This document shows positions 53,306-62,196 of a stretch of 64,000 nucleotides of DNA, one piece after another (the stretch's first letter is position 1; each line of letters begins with the position of its first letter). The notes below the pieces were generated by a model. That model worked only from the letters and a program-made list of their open reading frames with translations, made no database searches and was not told the DNA's origin. Location: NCBI RefSeq assembly GCF_900143015.1, contig NZ_FSRT01000002.1, forward strand, positions 801,198 through 865,197, in the 5' to 3' direction. This DNA comes from Fibrobacter sp. UWB11. Its GTDB lineage: Bacteria > Fibrobacterota > Fibrobacteria > Fibrobacterales > Fibrobacteraceae. The position numbers and the translations under genes are program-made.

Positions 53306-53626
53306 ATGACTCTTTGTTTAGAATCGGATCAGTTAGAAACCGTACAGAGAATACTTGGGCTCCATTTTGAGGGCTTTGAAGTTTGGGCGTACGGCACGCG
53401 TGTCACGGGTGTGGATTTGACCCCGGATACGGATTTGGAATTGGCAGTCATTTCGGATTCTCCTATTGCCCTCGATGATATGACTTCGGTGGAGAAGGCG
53501 TTTGTCGAAAGCGGACTCCCGTTCCGCGTAGATGTAATCGACTGGTCTAAGCTCCCTGAATCTCTTCAAAAGCAAATCAAGAAAGAACATTTTGTAATAC
53601 AGGAGGCCGCCGATAGCTTCCAGTAA
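53306..53626 (+). CDS. Minimal nucleotidyltransferase-domain protein
   Basis: The 106-residue protein contains the nucleotidyltransferase motif WAYGTRVTGVDLTPDTDLELAV, where YGTR stands for the usual GS and DTDL supplies the metal-binding aspartates, plus a third Asp in FRVDVIDW. Stand-alone MNT proteins are often antitoxins paired with HEPN proteins, but no HEPN gene is adjacent. The ATG at 53306 is chosen; a longer open frame overlaps the previous gene. Confidence 0.75.
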   Translation: MTLCLESDQLETVQRILGLHFEGFEVWAYGTRVTGVDLTPDTDLELAVISDSPIALDDMTSVEKAFVESGLPFRVDVIDWSKLPESLQKQIKKEHFVIQEAADSFQ

Positions 53627-53642
53627 GACGGCGAGGTTAAAT

Positions 53643-55484
53643 ATGAATCGCTTGTTTCCTCTATTTCTAGCTGCAATTCTTTCGACTTCGGTTTTTGCAC
53701 AGGACGATGTCGAAAAGGTAAAGCAGGTGGTCAAGAGTGGCCGCTGCTCGGATGCGATTGCTCCGCTGCAAAAAATTTATGGTTCTTCGTTCCGTAAGCT
53801 CGAAGGCGAAAAGGCTTCTGTCATGCTGGCGGAATGTTACCTCCGCACTGGCAAGAAAGACGCCGCTCACGATGTGGCATCTCGCTTCTTGGAATACCAT
53901 GTGAAGTCCGCTTACCGCGAACGTATGGAACTTGCCCGTGCTGTTGTCGATGTCGAAAAGGGCTCTGTGTTCGATGGCGTCGAAGCTATGCTCCGCGTGC
54001 TTTCTTACTCGACCAATCCGGCTGCCCGTTCCCATGCAAAGGATGTAGTTATCCAGACATTGGCTGCTTCGCTCCTTACGGCCGACCAGCTCCAGTCCTT
54101 GCTCGAAAAATATCCCGTCGACCGCGAAGTGATGGGATGGATGCAACTCCAGATCGGCCGCGAATGTCAGAATGCCAAGCGCTATCGCGCTGCAAGATAT
54201 TGGTACAAGAAAGTCCTCAAGACGACCTCTTCCGAAAACTTGCAGAAGACCGCCAAGAAGGGTATCAGCGCTCTTGAAGGTCTCGGTGCAGGCCTTCCGA
54301 CTGTTCTCGTTCTCGCTCCGCTTTCTGGTGATTACGCAGAATTCGGTGCCGCCGCCGTTCAGGGTTCTCTCCTTGCATACGAACAGGCTGGACTCAAGGG
54401 CAAAGTGAATATCATTTTCCAGGATACGCATGCCGATGCTGCTATCGCTCTCATGCGCACGCAGCGTGCTGTCAATCAGGATAGCATTATCGCTATTGTC
54501 GGTCCTATCATGAGTGCTCCGGCAACGGCTGTGGCTGCATGGCTTGGTGCAAACTTCCAGCATGTGCCGATGCTTACCCCGACTGCAACCGATGCAGGCA
54601 TCGCAAAGCTTGGTCCGAATATTTTCCAGGTGAATATCACTATGGATATTCTCGCTCAGACCATTGCAGACTTTGCTATCAAGTGCCTTGATATCCGCGA
54701 GTTTGGCGTGATGAGCCCGCTTGGTGAATTCGGTACTGCTATGTCCGAAAGCTTTACCAAGGCTGTTGAACGCCGTGGCGGTGCAGTTGTTGGTTTCCGT
54801 AATTACGAAGAAGGTCGTCCGGACTACAAGACGGAATTCAATCTTCTCCGCGATGTACGCTTTACTCAGGAAAACCGCCGTCGCAATATTGCCAAGGGCT
54901 TGAGCGACCTCAATACTGTGAATCCGAGAGATCGCAAGATTTACCTCGCTGATTCTACTAGTGATTTCCCGGGCCTCTTTATTCCGGCTACAAACCCGGC
55001 TGATGCAGGCGCTATGGTAAGCCAGGCTGCATTCAACAAGGTTTCTGGTACATATCTTGGAACGTCTGGCTGGTATGGCCGTGAACTCTTGATTCAGGGC
55101 AAGCGCCTTGTTGAAGGTTCTTTCTTCAGCGTTCCGGATATCGATATGAACAAAGGAAATGTCGCCTATACGAACTTTGTAAAGGACTTTACAGCTCGTT
55201 GGGGTGTTGAACCGGGTGAAGATAAAGTAAGTGGCCTTAGCTACGATGCTGCAAATATCATCTTCACGGCCTTGAATGCTATTACGGGCAAGCAAGACGA
55301 CATGACGCATTATATCAATGCAACGAAGGACTTCAAGGGTATTTACGGTGACATCAAGTTCCGTCGTGGTGCAAATGCCAATACGCGAATCGTGACCGTG
55401 AACAAGGGCAAGTTCGAAGTCGTCACCACTTGCGAAAAGCAGGATGCGGCTGAAAAGGGTGCAAAGTCCAAGAAAAAGAAATAA
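53643..55484 (+). CDS. Exported TPR-like protein with periplasmic-binding (Leu/Ile/Val type) domain
   Basis: The 613-residue protein has a signal peptide (FPLFLAAILSTSVFA), a helical TPR-like region (about 20-210) and a type 1 periplasmic-binding domain (TVLVLAPLSGDYAEFGAAAVQG, IIAIVGPIMSAPATAV, FGVMSPLGEFGTAM). The layout resembles LpoA, the outer-membrane activator of penicillin-binding proteins, and also ABC substrate-binding proteins; there is no ABC transporter gene nearby. It ends with a Lys-rich tail. Confidence 0.75.
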   Translation: MNRLFPLFLAAILSTSVFAQDDVEKVKQVVKSGRCSDAIAPLQKIYGSSFRKLEGEKASVMLAECYLRTGKKDAAHDVASRFLEYHVKSAYRERMELARAVVDVEKGSVFDGVEAMLRVLSYSTNPAARSHAKDVVIQTLAASLLTADQLQSLLEKYPVDREVMGWMQLQIGRECQNAKRYRAARYWYKKVLKTTSSENLQKTAKKGISALEGLGAGLPTVLVLAPLSGDYAEFGAAAVQGSLLAYEQAGLKGKVNIIFQDTHADAAIALMRTQRAVNQDSIIAIVGPIMSAPATAVAAWLGANFQHVPMLTPTATDAGIAKLGPNIFQVNITMDILAQTIADFAIKCLDIREFGVMSPLGEFGTAMSESFTKAVERRGGAVVGFRNYEEGRPDYKTEFNLLRDVRFTQENRRRNIAKGLSDLNTVNPRDRKIYLADSTSDFPGLFIPATNPADAGAMVSQAAFNKVSGTYLGTSGWYGRELLIQGKRLVEGSFFSVPDIDMNKGNVAYTNFVKDFTARWGVEPGEDKVSGLSYDAANIIFTALNAITGKQDDMTHYINATKDFKGIYGDIKFRRGANANTRIVTVNKGKFEVVTTCEKQDAAEKGAKSKKKK

Positions 55485-55490
55485 TTGACT

Positions 55491-55530
55491 TGTCATCCTG
55501 AGGGCAAAGCCCGAAGGATCCATAATTTCT
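55491..55530. repeat. Dispersed repeat (GTCATCCTGAG type)
   Basis: TGTCATCCTGAGGGC...CGAAGGATCC, directly after the 53643 gene. Same class as 35020 and the in-frame unit at 22551. Confidence 0.8.
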
Positions 55531-55543
55531 CGTTTAAAAAAAA

Positions 55544-55574
55544 GAGCCCTGTGGTTAAAACCACAGGGTCTTTT
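55544..55574. terminator. Strong bidirectional terminator
   Basis: The stem GACCCTGTGGTT/AACCACAGGGCTC (perfect over about 11 pairs) is flanked by A and T runs, between the convergent 53643 gene and the small peptide gene. Confidence 0.88.
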
Positions 55575-55603
55575 GCTAGGAGGAGAATTATGCCCTATCC
55601 CTG

Positions 55604-55813
55604 TCAGCAGCATGCTGCAATGCATGCTGCCACAAAATCTGCCGATTCACCTTGTTGGTAGTAGGCGTAAAGGTTCGAGTCATCCATGACATCTTCGAGG
55701 TTTACGCCGCTTGTGGAGGTCAGTTCATCTTTAATCCGTTCCTTGAAGGTTTGGAACCCCGTATGGAACAGGTAGTAAAGAGCCGTGGTCTGCGTTTTTT
55801 GGAGCATCTTCAT
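55604..55813 (-). CDS. Small peptide with cysteine-rich C-terminus
   Basis: The 69-residue product has a strong GGAGG ribosome-binding site and starts MKMLQKTQTTALYYLF. It ends DFVAACIAACC, encoded by a repeated GCAGCATGC element. The acidic middle (NLEDVMDDSNLYAYYQQGESA) looks like the leader of a ribosomally made, modified peptide, with the Cys-containing tail as core. No modifying enzyme is adjacent, so this is only a suggestion. The gene has its own terminator. Confidence 0.65.
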   Translation of the reverse strand: MKMLQKTQTTALYYLFHTGFQTFKERIKDELTSTSGVNLEDVMDDSNLYAYYQQGESADFVAACIAACC

Positions 55814-56033
55814 GGAAACCTCCGTTTTTTTATAAATCTCTCATTCCAACTCGTTCTAACTTCCCTTGCATCAACAACTTAGAATTCAAAAATGTCTAAA
55901 ATTGTTGATAAAATGTTTATTTCTTATTAGTATCTATTGTATTTATACATTTTTTTACATTCAGAAACAAGCCCTAGCCATATTCCAAAGTGGAATGTGG
56001 TGATGCAGGTCGAAAGTTTCTAAATTGTCCATA
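55814..56033. other. AT-rich divergent promoter region
   Basis: About 220 bases between the small peptide gene (minus) and the 56034 gene (plus). It contains ATTGTTGATAAAAT and long T runs but no clear gene; it presumably holds both promoters. Confidence 0.3.
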
Positions 56034-56969
56034 ATGCTAAAGAAATATATAGTTCCGCTTTTAATGGTCGCCGGCATTTCGTTTGCCGACGAAAATACTT
56101 TTGCGCTTTCTCCGGCCCAAAATGAACTTGCTGAAAAGATCACGCAAAAGACGATGGAACTTAACTATGTCGAGGCATTCAACTTAGCCCGCAAGCTCCG
56201 CCTAGAAAACGATGGTGTTGGCTGCGTGTTCCAGAACATCATCCGCGTAAGCATGTACGACGACAAGGGCGATACAACGTCGCTCAAGGTTGCTGCCAAG
56301 AATCTTGAGACCTGCAAGACCGAAGGCCTGTGGGATGCGCTTCGCAATTTTGAGATTGGTTACGTGCTCACGGAAACGGGACATTCTGTTAAGGGTGCTA
56401 TGCAGACCCGCTCGGCGGCGAATCAGTTTGAAGATGCCAAGGATTTTGAGTCGAAGGCGTTTTACTCCATCTATGCCTATTACGTCGACAACAGCTTTGG
56501 TTGGCTCCCGTTCAAGTCGGATAACCGGGAATCGTACCTCAAGATTCTTGATTCCGGCTCATTGCGCTCGGCCCGGTTTTGGCCGCTGTTCCTGACACCG
56601 CTTATATGGATGCACTACGACCGCAAGGATTTCAAGACGGGTCTGTCCCTTGCCGAACGCGGACTTAAAAAAGCACCGAATCATCCGGTGATGCTCCAAA
56701 TCAAGGCCGATATGCTTTACAGGTTGAACCGTTACGATGAGGCTGCAGCCATTTACGAAAAGAGTGCTGCCGACTATCTCGAACGTACCGGAAAGACAAT
56801 TCGCTATTGGTGTTCTGTCTTGAATCTCATCCGCATTTATCATGACGCGGGTGACGAAGCCAAGGCTAACGAACAGCGCAAGAAACTTAATGACCCGGAC
56901 TACCAAAAGCAAAAGAAATGGATGCCGGGCTCGCTTCTTGACGATCTCAACGACCGCAAGTTGATTTAA
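56034..56969 (+). CDS. Exported TPR-like protein
   Basis: The 311-residue product has a signal peptide (IVPLLMVAGISFA) and helical repeats; the clearest TPR-like unit is about 215-260 (ALAERGLKKAPNHPVMLQIKADMLYRL-like, then NRYDEAAAIYEKSA). No catalytic motif is seen. The ATG at 56034 is used; a TTG three codons upstream is possible. Confidence 0.7.
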   Translation: MLKKYIVPLLMVAGISFADENTFALSPAQNELAEKITQKTMELNYVEAFNLARKLRLENDGVGCVFQNIIRVSMYDDKGDTTSLKVAAKNLETCKTEGLWDALRNFEIGYVLTETGHSVKGAMQTRSAANQFEDAKDFESKAFYSIYAYYVDNSFGWLPFKSDNRESYLKILDSGSLRSARFWPLFLTPLIWMHYDRKDFKTGLSLAERGLKKAPNHPVMLQIKADMLYRLNRYDEAAAIYEKSAADYLERTGKTIRYWCSVLNLIRIYHDAGDEAKANEQRKKLNDPDYQKQKKWMPGSLLDDLNDRKLI

Positions 56970-57000
56970 GTAGCAAGTAGACAATGGTTAGGGAATTGCA

Positions 57001-57029
57001 GTCCTCACAGCTAGAGTGGGGACTTTTTT
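57001..57029 (+). terminator. Terminator of the 56034 gene
   Basis: Hairpin GTCCTCAC-AGCTAGA-GTGGGGAC followed by TTTTTT. Confidence 0.85.
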
Positions 57030-57123
57030 GAATGTTAACAAAAATTATCGCATAGATTTTAGTACAAGCCCGGTAAAAAAGCGTGTTAATAAGTAGAAGC
57101 TCATTAACATATCAGGAGGCTTT

Positions 57124-57888
57124 ATGTCGAGCAAATTATCTGTATTGCGTGTCGGTTTTTTCTTGGATGGTTACACGCTAAAAAAAGTGAACGAGTATTA
57201 TCTCAAGTATCATCGTTACCATGCGCGCCTTGACTTCAGGGCGTTAAAGGGGTGGGTGAGGGATTATGCTGTAAGGCTTTTGGGCAGGGAGGCTTGTCCG
57301 GTCGAGGTGGAGGCGCATTACTATCATCCGTATGTCCGGAGTACTGATGTCGCGGAATTGTCCACTGGCGACGGGATGGATCGCTTTGAAAAGCAGCTTA
57401 CGCTTGCAGGTTTCGAGGTCCATTATAACACGCCTGATCATGCCAATAAAATGGGACCGAACATGCAACTGGTCGAGGATGCGTACCTTTATGCATATTA
57501 CCACAAGATTGATGTTCTTGTATTGCTCAGCACGCAGGGGCAGTATTCGACATTGCCGGAGCGGCTCAAGCGGGAAGGTGTCCCGATGCTTCTCCTAGGT
57601 TGGAACTTCATGTACGAAAAGGATAACACGACCGTTTGTTGGAAAACGGATTCGTGCTTGCGTGAACTGAGTGGTTATTATGTCGCTATGGAGGACGTTG
57701 CCGAAAAGTATCCGCCCAGGCATGGAGTTGCCAGGAATTTGTTCATGCTGCCGTACAGTGCTCGCCCTTCACATTCAAGTCCATGGCGTACTTACCTAAA
57801 AAAATTAGTGGATTCAATCGATGATTCCCACAGCGGGTTCGAAAAGGCTAGTTATGAAAAAAGCCCCGCGTTAGCGAGGCTCGGCTGA
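57124..57888 (+). CDS. NYN-domain protein (LabA/DUF88-like)
   Basis: The 254-residue protein begins with VGFFLDGYTLKKVNEYY, the NYN/PIN-like nuclease start with its first acidic residue, followed by VEAHYYHPY and KMGPNMQLVEDAYLYAY with VLVLLSTQGQY, where family members have the K-x-VD and SGDSDF motifs. Here SGD is replaced by STQ, so one metal-binding Asp may be missing and activity is uncertain. The last residues are encoded within a hairpin (AGCCCCGC/GCGAGGCT) that may end transcription. Confidence 0.75.
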   Translation: MSSKLSVLRVGFFLDGYTLKKVNEYYLKYHRYHARLDFRALKGWVRDYAVRLLGREACPVEVEAHYYHPYVRSTDVAELSTGDGMDRFEKQLTLAGFEVHYNTPDHANKMGPNMQLVEDAYLYAYYHKIDVLVLLSTQGQYSTLPERLKREGVPMLLLGWNFMYEKDNTTVCWKTDSCLRELSGYYVAMEDVAEKYPPRHGVARNLFMLPYSARPSHSSPWRTYLKKLVDSIDDSHSGFEKASYEKSPALARLG

Positions 57889-57902
57889 GAATTAAGTTGT
57901 TA

Positions 57903-58754
57903 TTAAATCTTGTCCAATTGTTTCTTGGCCCAGGGGCTTAGGAACGTCCAAGTGAAGCGAAGACCTACAAACCAGGTATCGCCATCGTTGTCGGTATTGA
58001 ATATTGTCGTATCGAGGTTTGCGCCTTCGACGTTGAGTTCGTTGTAGCGAACTGCGCGGTAACCGCCATAGAGACCGATCGAGAACTGTTCGAACTGGAG
58101 TCGAGCTTCAAGTTCGGCATTGAACGTGGCGGCCATGGTGCTGTAGTAACGGTCGCGCATGATAGTCTCTTCATTGGAGGACTTGTCCGTGACGACGTAG
58201 TTGGACGTGAAGTGGATGTTCATCATGTTGAATCCGATACCTACTGCCGGAATCAAGTTGAAGAATGCATCTTCGCCGAGCGTCTTCCACCCGAACATCC
58301 AGTCGACGCCGTAGTTGAACCAGCGTGCGTCGTAGAGGGGGAATGCTGCCATATTTCCGCTTGTGTCAATGGCGGTCATGGATTTTCTCGGACGTTCAGA
58401 AACCTGCGTGATTGCAAAGTTGATGTTGAACCAGGTCATGAACTGCTTGTACTGTGCACCGATATTGAAGTGCAAGTTCGGGTAGAACTTGTTGAACTTG
58501 CTGTACTTTGCAGAACCGTAGTATAGGGAAGTGTCGCTGCCGTTCTTGTTTTTGAGTGCTGCGTTAGCAAGGGCGACTGTATTTATGTAGTCGTTGAATG
58601 CGGGGAACATGCCGCGGAAATCACCACCGAAGGAAACGAAGCCACGGATGTGGTCCTTGTCGTAAAATCCTTCTTCGGCAGCAGATGAATTAGTGGCAAA
58701 TGCAAGAATGCTAAATACCACAGCCAAGCATAAAGAGGCTATTTTTGTCTTCAT
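57903..58754 (-). CDS. Outer-membrane beta-barrel-like protein
   Basis: The 283-residue product has a signal peptide (cut near SSAAEE), alternating amphipathic strands with many aromatic ends (IRGFVSFGGDF, LHFNIGAQYKQF, WFNYGVDWMFGW, FSIGLYGGYRAV) and an aromatic-rich C-terminal strand (WFVGLRFTWTF). It is probably an outer-membrane porin-like or structural barrel; no specific family recognised. It is convergent with the NYN gene. Confidence 0.72.
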   Translation of the reverse strand: MKTKIASLCLAVVFSILAFATNSSAAEEGFYDKDHIRGFVSFGGDFRGMFPAFNDYINTVALANAALKNKNGSDTSLYYGSAKYSKFNKFYPNLHFNIGAQYKQFMTWFNINFAITQVSERPRKSMTAIDTSGNMAAFPLYDARWFNYGVDWMFGWKTLGEDAFFNLIPAVGIGFNMMNIHFTSNYVVTDKSSNEETIMRDRYYSTMAATFNAELEARLQFEQFSIGLYGGYRAVRYNELNVEGANLDTTIFNTDNDGDTWFVGLRFTWTFLSPWAKKQLDKI

Positions 58755-58832
58755 AAAGGCTCTCTCCTAATAGGTATCTTCAAAAGAGATATTAAGTCAA
58801 ACAATAAAATACATTATCTTCCGGTTTTGTGC

Positions 58833-60110
58833 ATGAAAATTTACGATAGAATGATGAAAAACGGTAAAATAGGCCCATTTTCGCATTTAGTTTTGCCAAT
58901 TTTGTGTTTTTGGGGCGCCTTGACGGGGATTTTCCTTGTAACAGGGTGCAATAGCGATAAGCAAGATATGAAGGTGGTCACATGCAACGAGGCGGTACAT
59001 TTTGAGCAGATCGGGAGTGATTATTTCTCGATTGGCCGGTTGTGCGGAGCGGATGTCGCTGTTGTGCGTTCTGTGCTCGGTAAGGATACTATAGTCCATA
59101 AGTACGTGATGATGGATTCTGCGACCGCAAGTTTAGGGACGGATTTGCGCCGCCGTGGTTTCCCGGAAGAATGGCAGTCTGCATTTGTGTTGCGCGTTCC
59201 GCTCAAGCGGGTGGTTACTCTTTCGACTGCGCAGGTCGGATACATGCTCAGGCTCGGGCTTCGCGACAACATTATCGGCGTCTCGGATGGCCAGTACATT
59301 GTAGATAGTATTTTGTATGAACGGGCAAAGCAGAACACTGTTGCAAGTATCGGTTATGATGCAAGTGCCCTGGAAAAGCTCATGGCATTAAGTCCGGACT
59401 TGGTTCTTGACTTTACGACAGGCGGTGATTATGATAATTATGAACAAATTGCAAGAACGAGTTTGCCATTGATGCTCACTTCGGAGTGGCAAGAAAATAC
59501 ACCGCTCGCAAAACTGGAATGGATTAAGTTGTACGGAATCCTTTTCGGGATTCGCGCACAAGCCGATTCGATTTTTGAACAAGAGAAGAATAAATACGAA
59601 ACGCTAAAGGCCTTGATTGCTTTGCCTGCGGCCCGCAATGACGAAATAACTCTGAATTCCCATTGTCCTCGCGTTCTTGCCGGTATGTCCTATGGCGGTG
59701 TCTGGCATGCTTCTGGCGGCAATAGCTTTACGGCGAATCTTGTTCGCGATGCGGGTGGCTGTTACCTGTGGGCATCCGATACGTCCCGCGAACTTACTTT
59801 CTCGTTTGAGCAGGTCTATGCGCTTGCCGATAGCGTGGACATGTGGGTGAATCCGTCTGCATTTGGTACTGTCGATGAAATCCTCTCGCTGGAACCTCGC
59901 GTAAAGAATATCAAGGCATTCAGGGAGAAGAAAATTTTCCAGAATGACGGGCGCAAGGGGCCTGGGGGAGGTAACGATTTTTACGAAGGGGCCATCACTC
60001 GACCGGCGGAACTCCTTTGGAATCTTACAAAATGCATAAAAGGCTCCGTTCCGGGTGTAAATTCGATAGATACCAGTTACAAATGGTACAGAAATATCTA
60101 TAATTTTTAG
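58833..60110 (+). CDS. Lipoprotein ABC-type substrate-binding protein (iron complex/cobalamin type)
   Basis: The 425-residue protein has a lipoprotein signal (lipobox VTGC) and the cluster-A substrate-binding fold of FepB/BtuF proteins: RVVTLSTAQVGYMLRLGLRDNIIGVSDG, then ASALEKLMALSPDLVLDF and GGVWHASGGNSFTANLVRDAGG. It probably binds a metal chelate such as a siderophore or corrinoid. No permease or ATPase gene is next to it. The ATG at 58833 is used; the frame could also open at a TTG (58827). Confidence 0.85.
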   Translation: MKIYDRMMKNGKIGPFSHLVLPILCFWGALTGIFLVTGCNSDKQDMKVVTCNEAVHFEQIGSDYFSIGRLCGADVAVVRSVLGKDTIVHKYVMMDSATASLGTDLRRRGFPEEWQSAFVLRVPLKRVVTLSTAQVGYMLRLGLRDNIIGVSDGQYIVDSILYERAKQNTVASIGYDASALEKLMALSPDLVLDFTTGGDYDNYEQIARTSLPLMLTSEWQENTPLAKLEWIKLYGILFGIRAQADSIFEQEKNKYETLKALIALPAARNDEITLNSHCPRVLAGMSYGGVWHASGGNSFTANLVRDAGGCYLWASDTSRELTFSFEQVYALADSVDMWVNPSAFGTVDEILSLEPRVKNIKAFREKKIFQNDGRKGPGGGNDFYEGAITRPAELLWNLTKCIKGSVPGVNSIDTSYKWYRNIYNF

Positions 60111-60113
60111 CGT

Positions 60114-60914
60114 ATGATGTCACACACAGGTATTGGAGATTGGATCGCCGCTCAGTATGATCTTGGTGTACCGTTTTTGCAACAGGTCCCGAGGGATTAT
60201 GCGGACTATCTTCTTTTGAATTCGCAGATTCGCGAATATGATACTGGCGAGATTATTCTCCAGGGCGGAGTTGAAGGCGATTCCTTCTGCGTTTTGCAGA
60301 GCGGGCGTGCTACTATTTGTGGTCAGATTTTACCAGATGGCCATTATAGCGCGCTTGCGACTTTGGAAAGCGGCTCCTGTTTTGGCGAAATGTCTATCCT
60401 GTGTAATGAGCCTACTGTCAATACGGTTATTGCCGCTGAAGATGGTTGCACGGTTCTTCACATTCCGAAGGCGGAATTCGTGAAGTTCCTCGACAAGAAT
60501 CCGAACGTCGTGGTTTACCTTTACAAGGTGATGGCGGATCGCCTCCGCGCAAAGAACCAGGCGTTTGACGAGTTCGAACGTTTGTCGCTTTTGGCTTCGG
60601 CAAAGGTGCTTCCGTTTATTGATTTTGCTCAGACAATGGAAAAGAGCCACATTACAGGAACGGTTATTTTCGAATGCTCCGGTGAATCGGGTTTTATCGC
60701 TTTCCAGGAAGGTCGAATTTGCTGTGCCAAGTGCGGAAAACTTGCAGGTCCGGATGCTCTCGAAAAGATGCTTTCGTGGGGTGACGAGACGCTGTTCAAG
60801 CTGGATACGCACGTGATGCCGGATGTGGTCAACATCAACCAGATGACGGATACGACAAGCCTCATCCTTGATGCACTCAGAAATATTGATGAAAAACAAA
60901 GTGCCCGTAAATAG
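60114..60914 (+). CDS. Cyclic-nucleotide-binding domain plus DUF4388 regulator
   Basis: The 266-residue cytosolic protein has a CNBD at about 20-150 (EIILQGGVEGDSFCVLQSGRA, ESGSCFGEMSIL; the phosphate-binding loop lacks the typical RxA arginine) and a C-terminal DUF4388/PATAN region (FIDFAQTMEKSHITGTVIFE, GFIAFQEGRICCAKCGKLAG). There is no DNA-binding HTH, so it probably signals by protein contacts. It overlaps no gene but follows the binding protein by 3 bases, an operon-like spacing. Confidence 0.85.
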   Translation: MMSHTGIGDWIAAQYDLGVPFLQQVPRDYADYLLLNSQIREYDTGEIILQGGVEGDSFCVLQSGRATICGQILPDGHYSALATLESGSCFGEMSILCNEPTVNTVIAAEDGCTVLHIPKAEFVKFLDKNPNVVVYLYKVMADRLRAKNQAFDEFERLSLLASAKVLPFIDFAQTMEKSHITGTVIFECSGESGFIAFQEGRICCAKCGKLAGPDALEKMLSWGDETLFKLDTHVMPDVVNINQMTDTTSLILDALRNIDEKQSARK

Positions 60915-60953
60915 GGCCAAATCGCTGCCCGCTCGTAGGGCAAAGGAAAAAAG

Positions 60954-61979
60954 ATGAATTACGCAGACGCAGGAGTTTCCTTGGCACGTGCCGATGAGGC
61001 AATGGTCGGTGTCAAGAAGTCCGTACGTACCACATTCAACCAGGGCGTTCTCGGTGACGTGGGCAACTTCGGTGGCCTGTTCACTCTGAACCACCTCGGC
61101 ATGAAGGACCCTGTCCTCGTGAGTTCCGTCGACGGTGTCGGCACCAAGCTCAAGGTCGATATCGAAATGGGTACGCATGAACTGCCGGGTCAGGACATCG
61201 TGAACCACTGCTGCGATGACATCTTGGTGCAGGGTGCACGTCCTTTGTTCTTCCTCGACTACGTGGCAACGGGCCGTCTTGAACCGGGTGTCATGGACAA
61301 GTTGGTTGCCGGTATGGCAAAGGCTTGCCGCGAAAACGATCTCGTGCTCATCGGTGGTGAAACTGCTGAAATGCCGGGCTTCTATGGTCCGGGTGACTAC
61401 GATATCTCCGGTACTATCGTGGGTGTCGTGGAACGCGAAAACATCATCGACGGTAAGAAGATCAAGCCGGGTACGATTATCCTCGGTCTCCCGTCTACGG
61501 GTCTCCATACAAACGGCTATTCTCTTGCTCGTAAGGTCCTCTTTGACGTGGCTGGCTACAAGGTCGACACTGTTGTGGACGGTATGGACAAGTCCATCGG
61601 CGAAGCTCTTGCAACTCCGCACCGCAGCTACTACCCGAGCCTCATCGATCTTTGCAACAAGAAGAAGATCCAGGGTCTCGCTCACATCACCGGTTCTGGC
61701 TACCAGGGCAACATTCCGCGTATCCTTCCGGACAACGTTGATGTGATTATCGACCGCACCACGTGGGATCCTCCGATGATCTTCAAGCTCATCCAGCAGG
61801 CTGGCTCTGTTGAAAAGGACGAAATGTACTCCACGTTCAACATGGGCATGGGCATGCTCATCTTCATCGACCCGGCTGACAAGGCTGAAGTCGTTGCTCA
61901 CCTCGAAGCTAAGGGTGAAAAGTGGACACAGATCGGTGAAGTCGTCGCTGGCTCCAAGCAGGTGAAGTTCCGCGACTAG
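60954..61979 (+). CDS. purM: Phosphoribosylaminoimidazole synthetase (AIR synthetase)
   Basis: PurM closes the imidazole ring of FGAM to AIR in purine synthesis, using ATP. The 341 residues have DAGVSLARADEAM, VSSVDGVGTKLKV, HCCDDILVQGARPLFFLDY, GGETAEMPGFY and NMGMGM, all PurM signatures. Length and start are normal. It has a terminator-like hairpin at 62072 and is preceded by a short gap with a plain promoter region. Confidence 0.98.
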   Translation: MNYADAGVSLARADEAMVGVKKSVRTTFNQGVLGDVGNFGGLFTLNHLGMKDPVLVSSVDGVGTKLKVDIEMGTHELPGQDIVNHCCDDILVQGARPLFFLDYVATGRLEPGVMDKLVAGMAKACRENDLVLIGGETAEMPGFYGPGDYDISGTIVGVVERENIIDGKKIKPGTIILGLPSTGLHTNGYSLARKVLFDVAGYKVDTVVDGMDKSIGEALATPHRSYYPSLIDLCNKKKIQGLAHITGSGYQGNIPRILPDNVDVIIDRTTWDPPMIFKLIQQAGSVEKDEMYSTFNMGMGMLIFIDPADKAEVVAHLEAKGEKWTQIGEVVAGSKQVKFRD

Positions 61980-62070
61980 TCATTAGTAGTTGGTCATTGG
62001 TTATTGGTTTAAATAATCGCGCCTTTGGCGCCTAACTAAGGCTGATGACTATTGGCTAATAGCTAATAAC
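61978..62070. repeat. TAGTCATTGG-type repeat after purM
   Basis: TAGTCATTAGTAGTTGGTCA, then a central GCGCCTTTGGCGC palindrome and inverted GATGACTATTGGCTAATAGC. It is the same repeat type as the parA-parB gap (27163-27303), folded as one large hairpin. Confidence 0.75.
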
Positions 62071-62071
62071 C

Positions 62072-62105
62072 AAAAGGCTTGCGTGTAAAGCGCGGCCTTT
62101 TTTGT
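62072..62105 (+). terminator. Terminator of purM
   Basis: Imperfect stem AAAAGGC-TTGCG/CGC-GGCCTTTT with a T run. Confidence 0.65.
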
Positions 62106-62196
62106 TTCTTCTCACATTATCGCTTTCAAAAATCTTTTTTTCGTGCCTTTTGCCTTAATAAAATCTAATTTTAGACGAGGTGTAAAAAGGAAAATT

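Noticed and set aside
53306..53626. Toxin-antitoxin pair with the nucleotidyltransferase-domain protein
   Set aside because: No HEPN or other toxin-like gene is adjacent.
53667..55625. 652-codon minus-strand frame opposite the binding-protein gene
   Set aside because: Shadow of a real gene; its start also runs through the terminator and repeat at 55491-55574.
60330..61901. 523-codon minus-strand frame opposite purM
   Set aside because: PurM motifs are clear on the plus strand; the opposite frame has no recognisable content.
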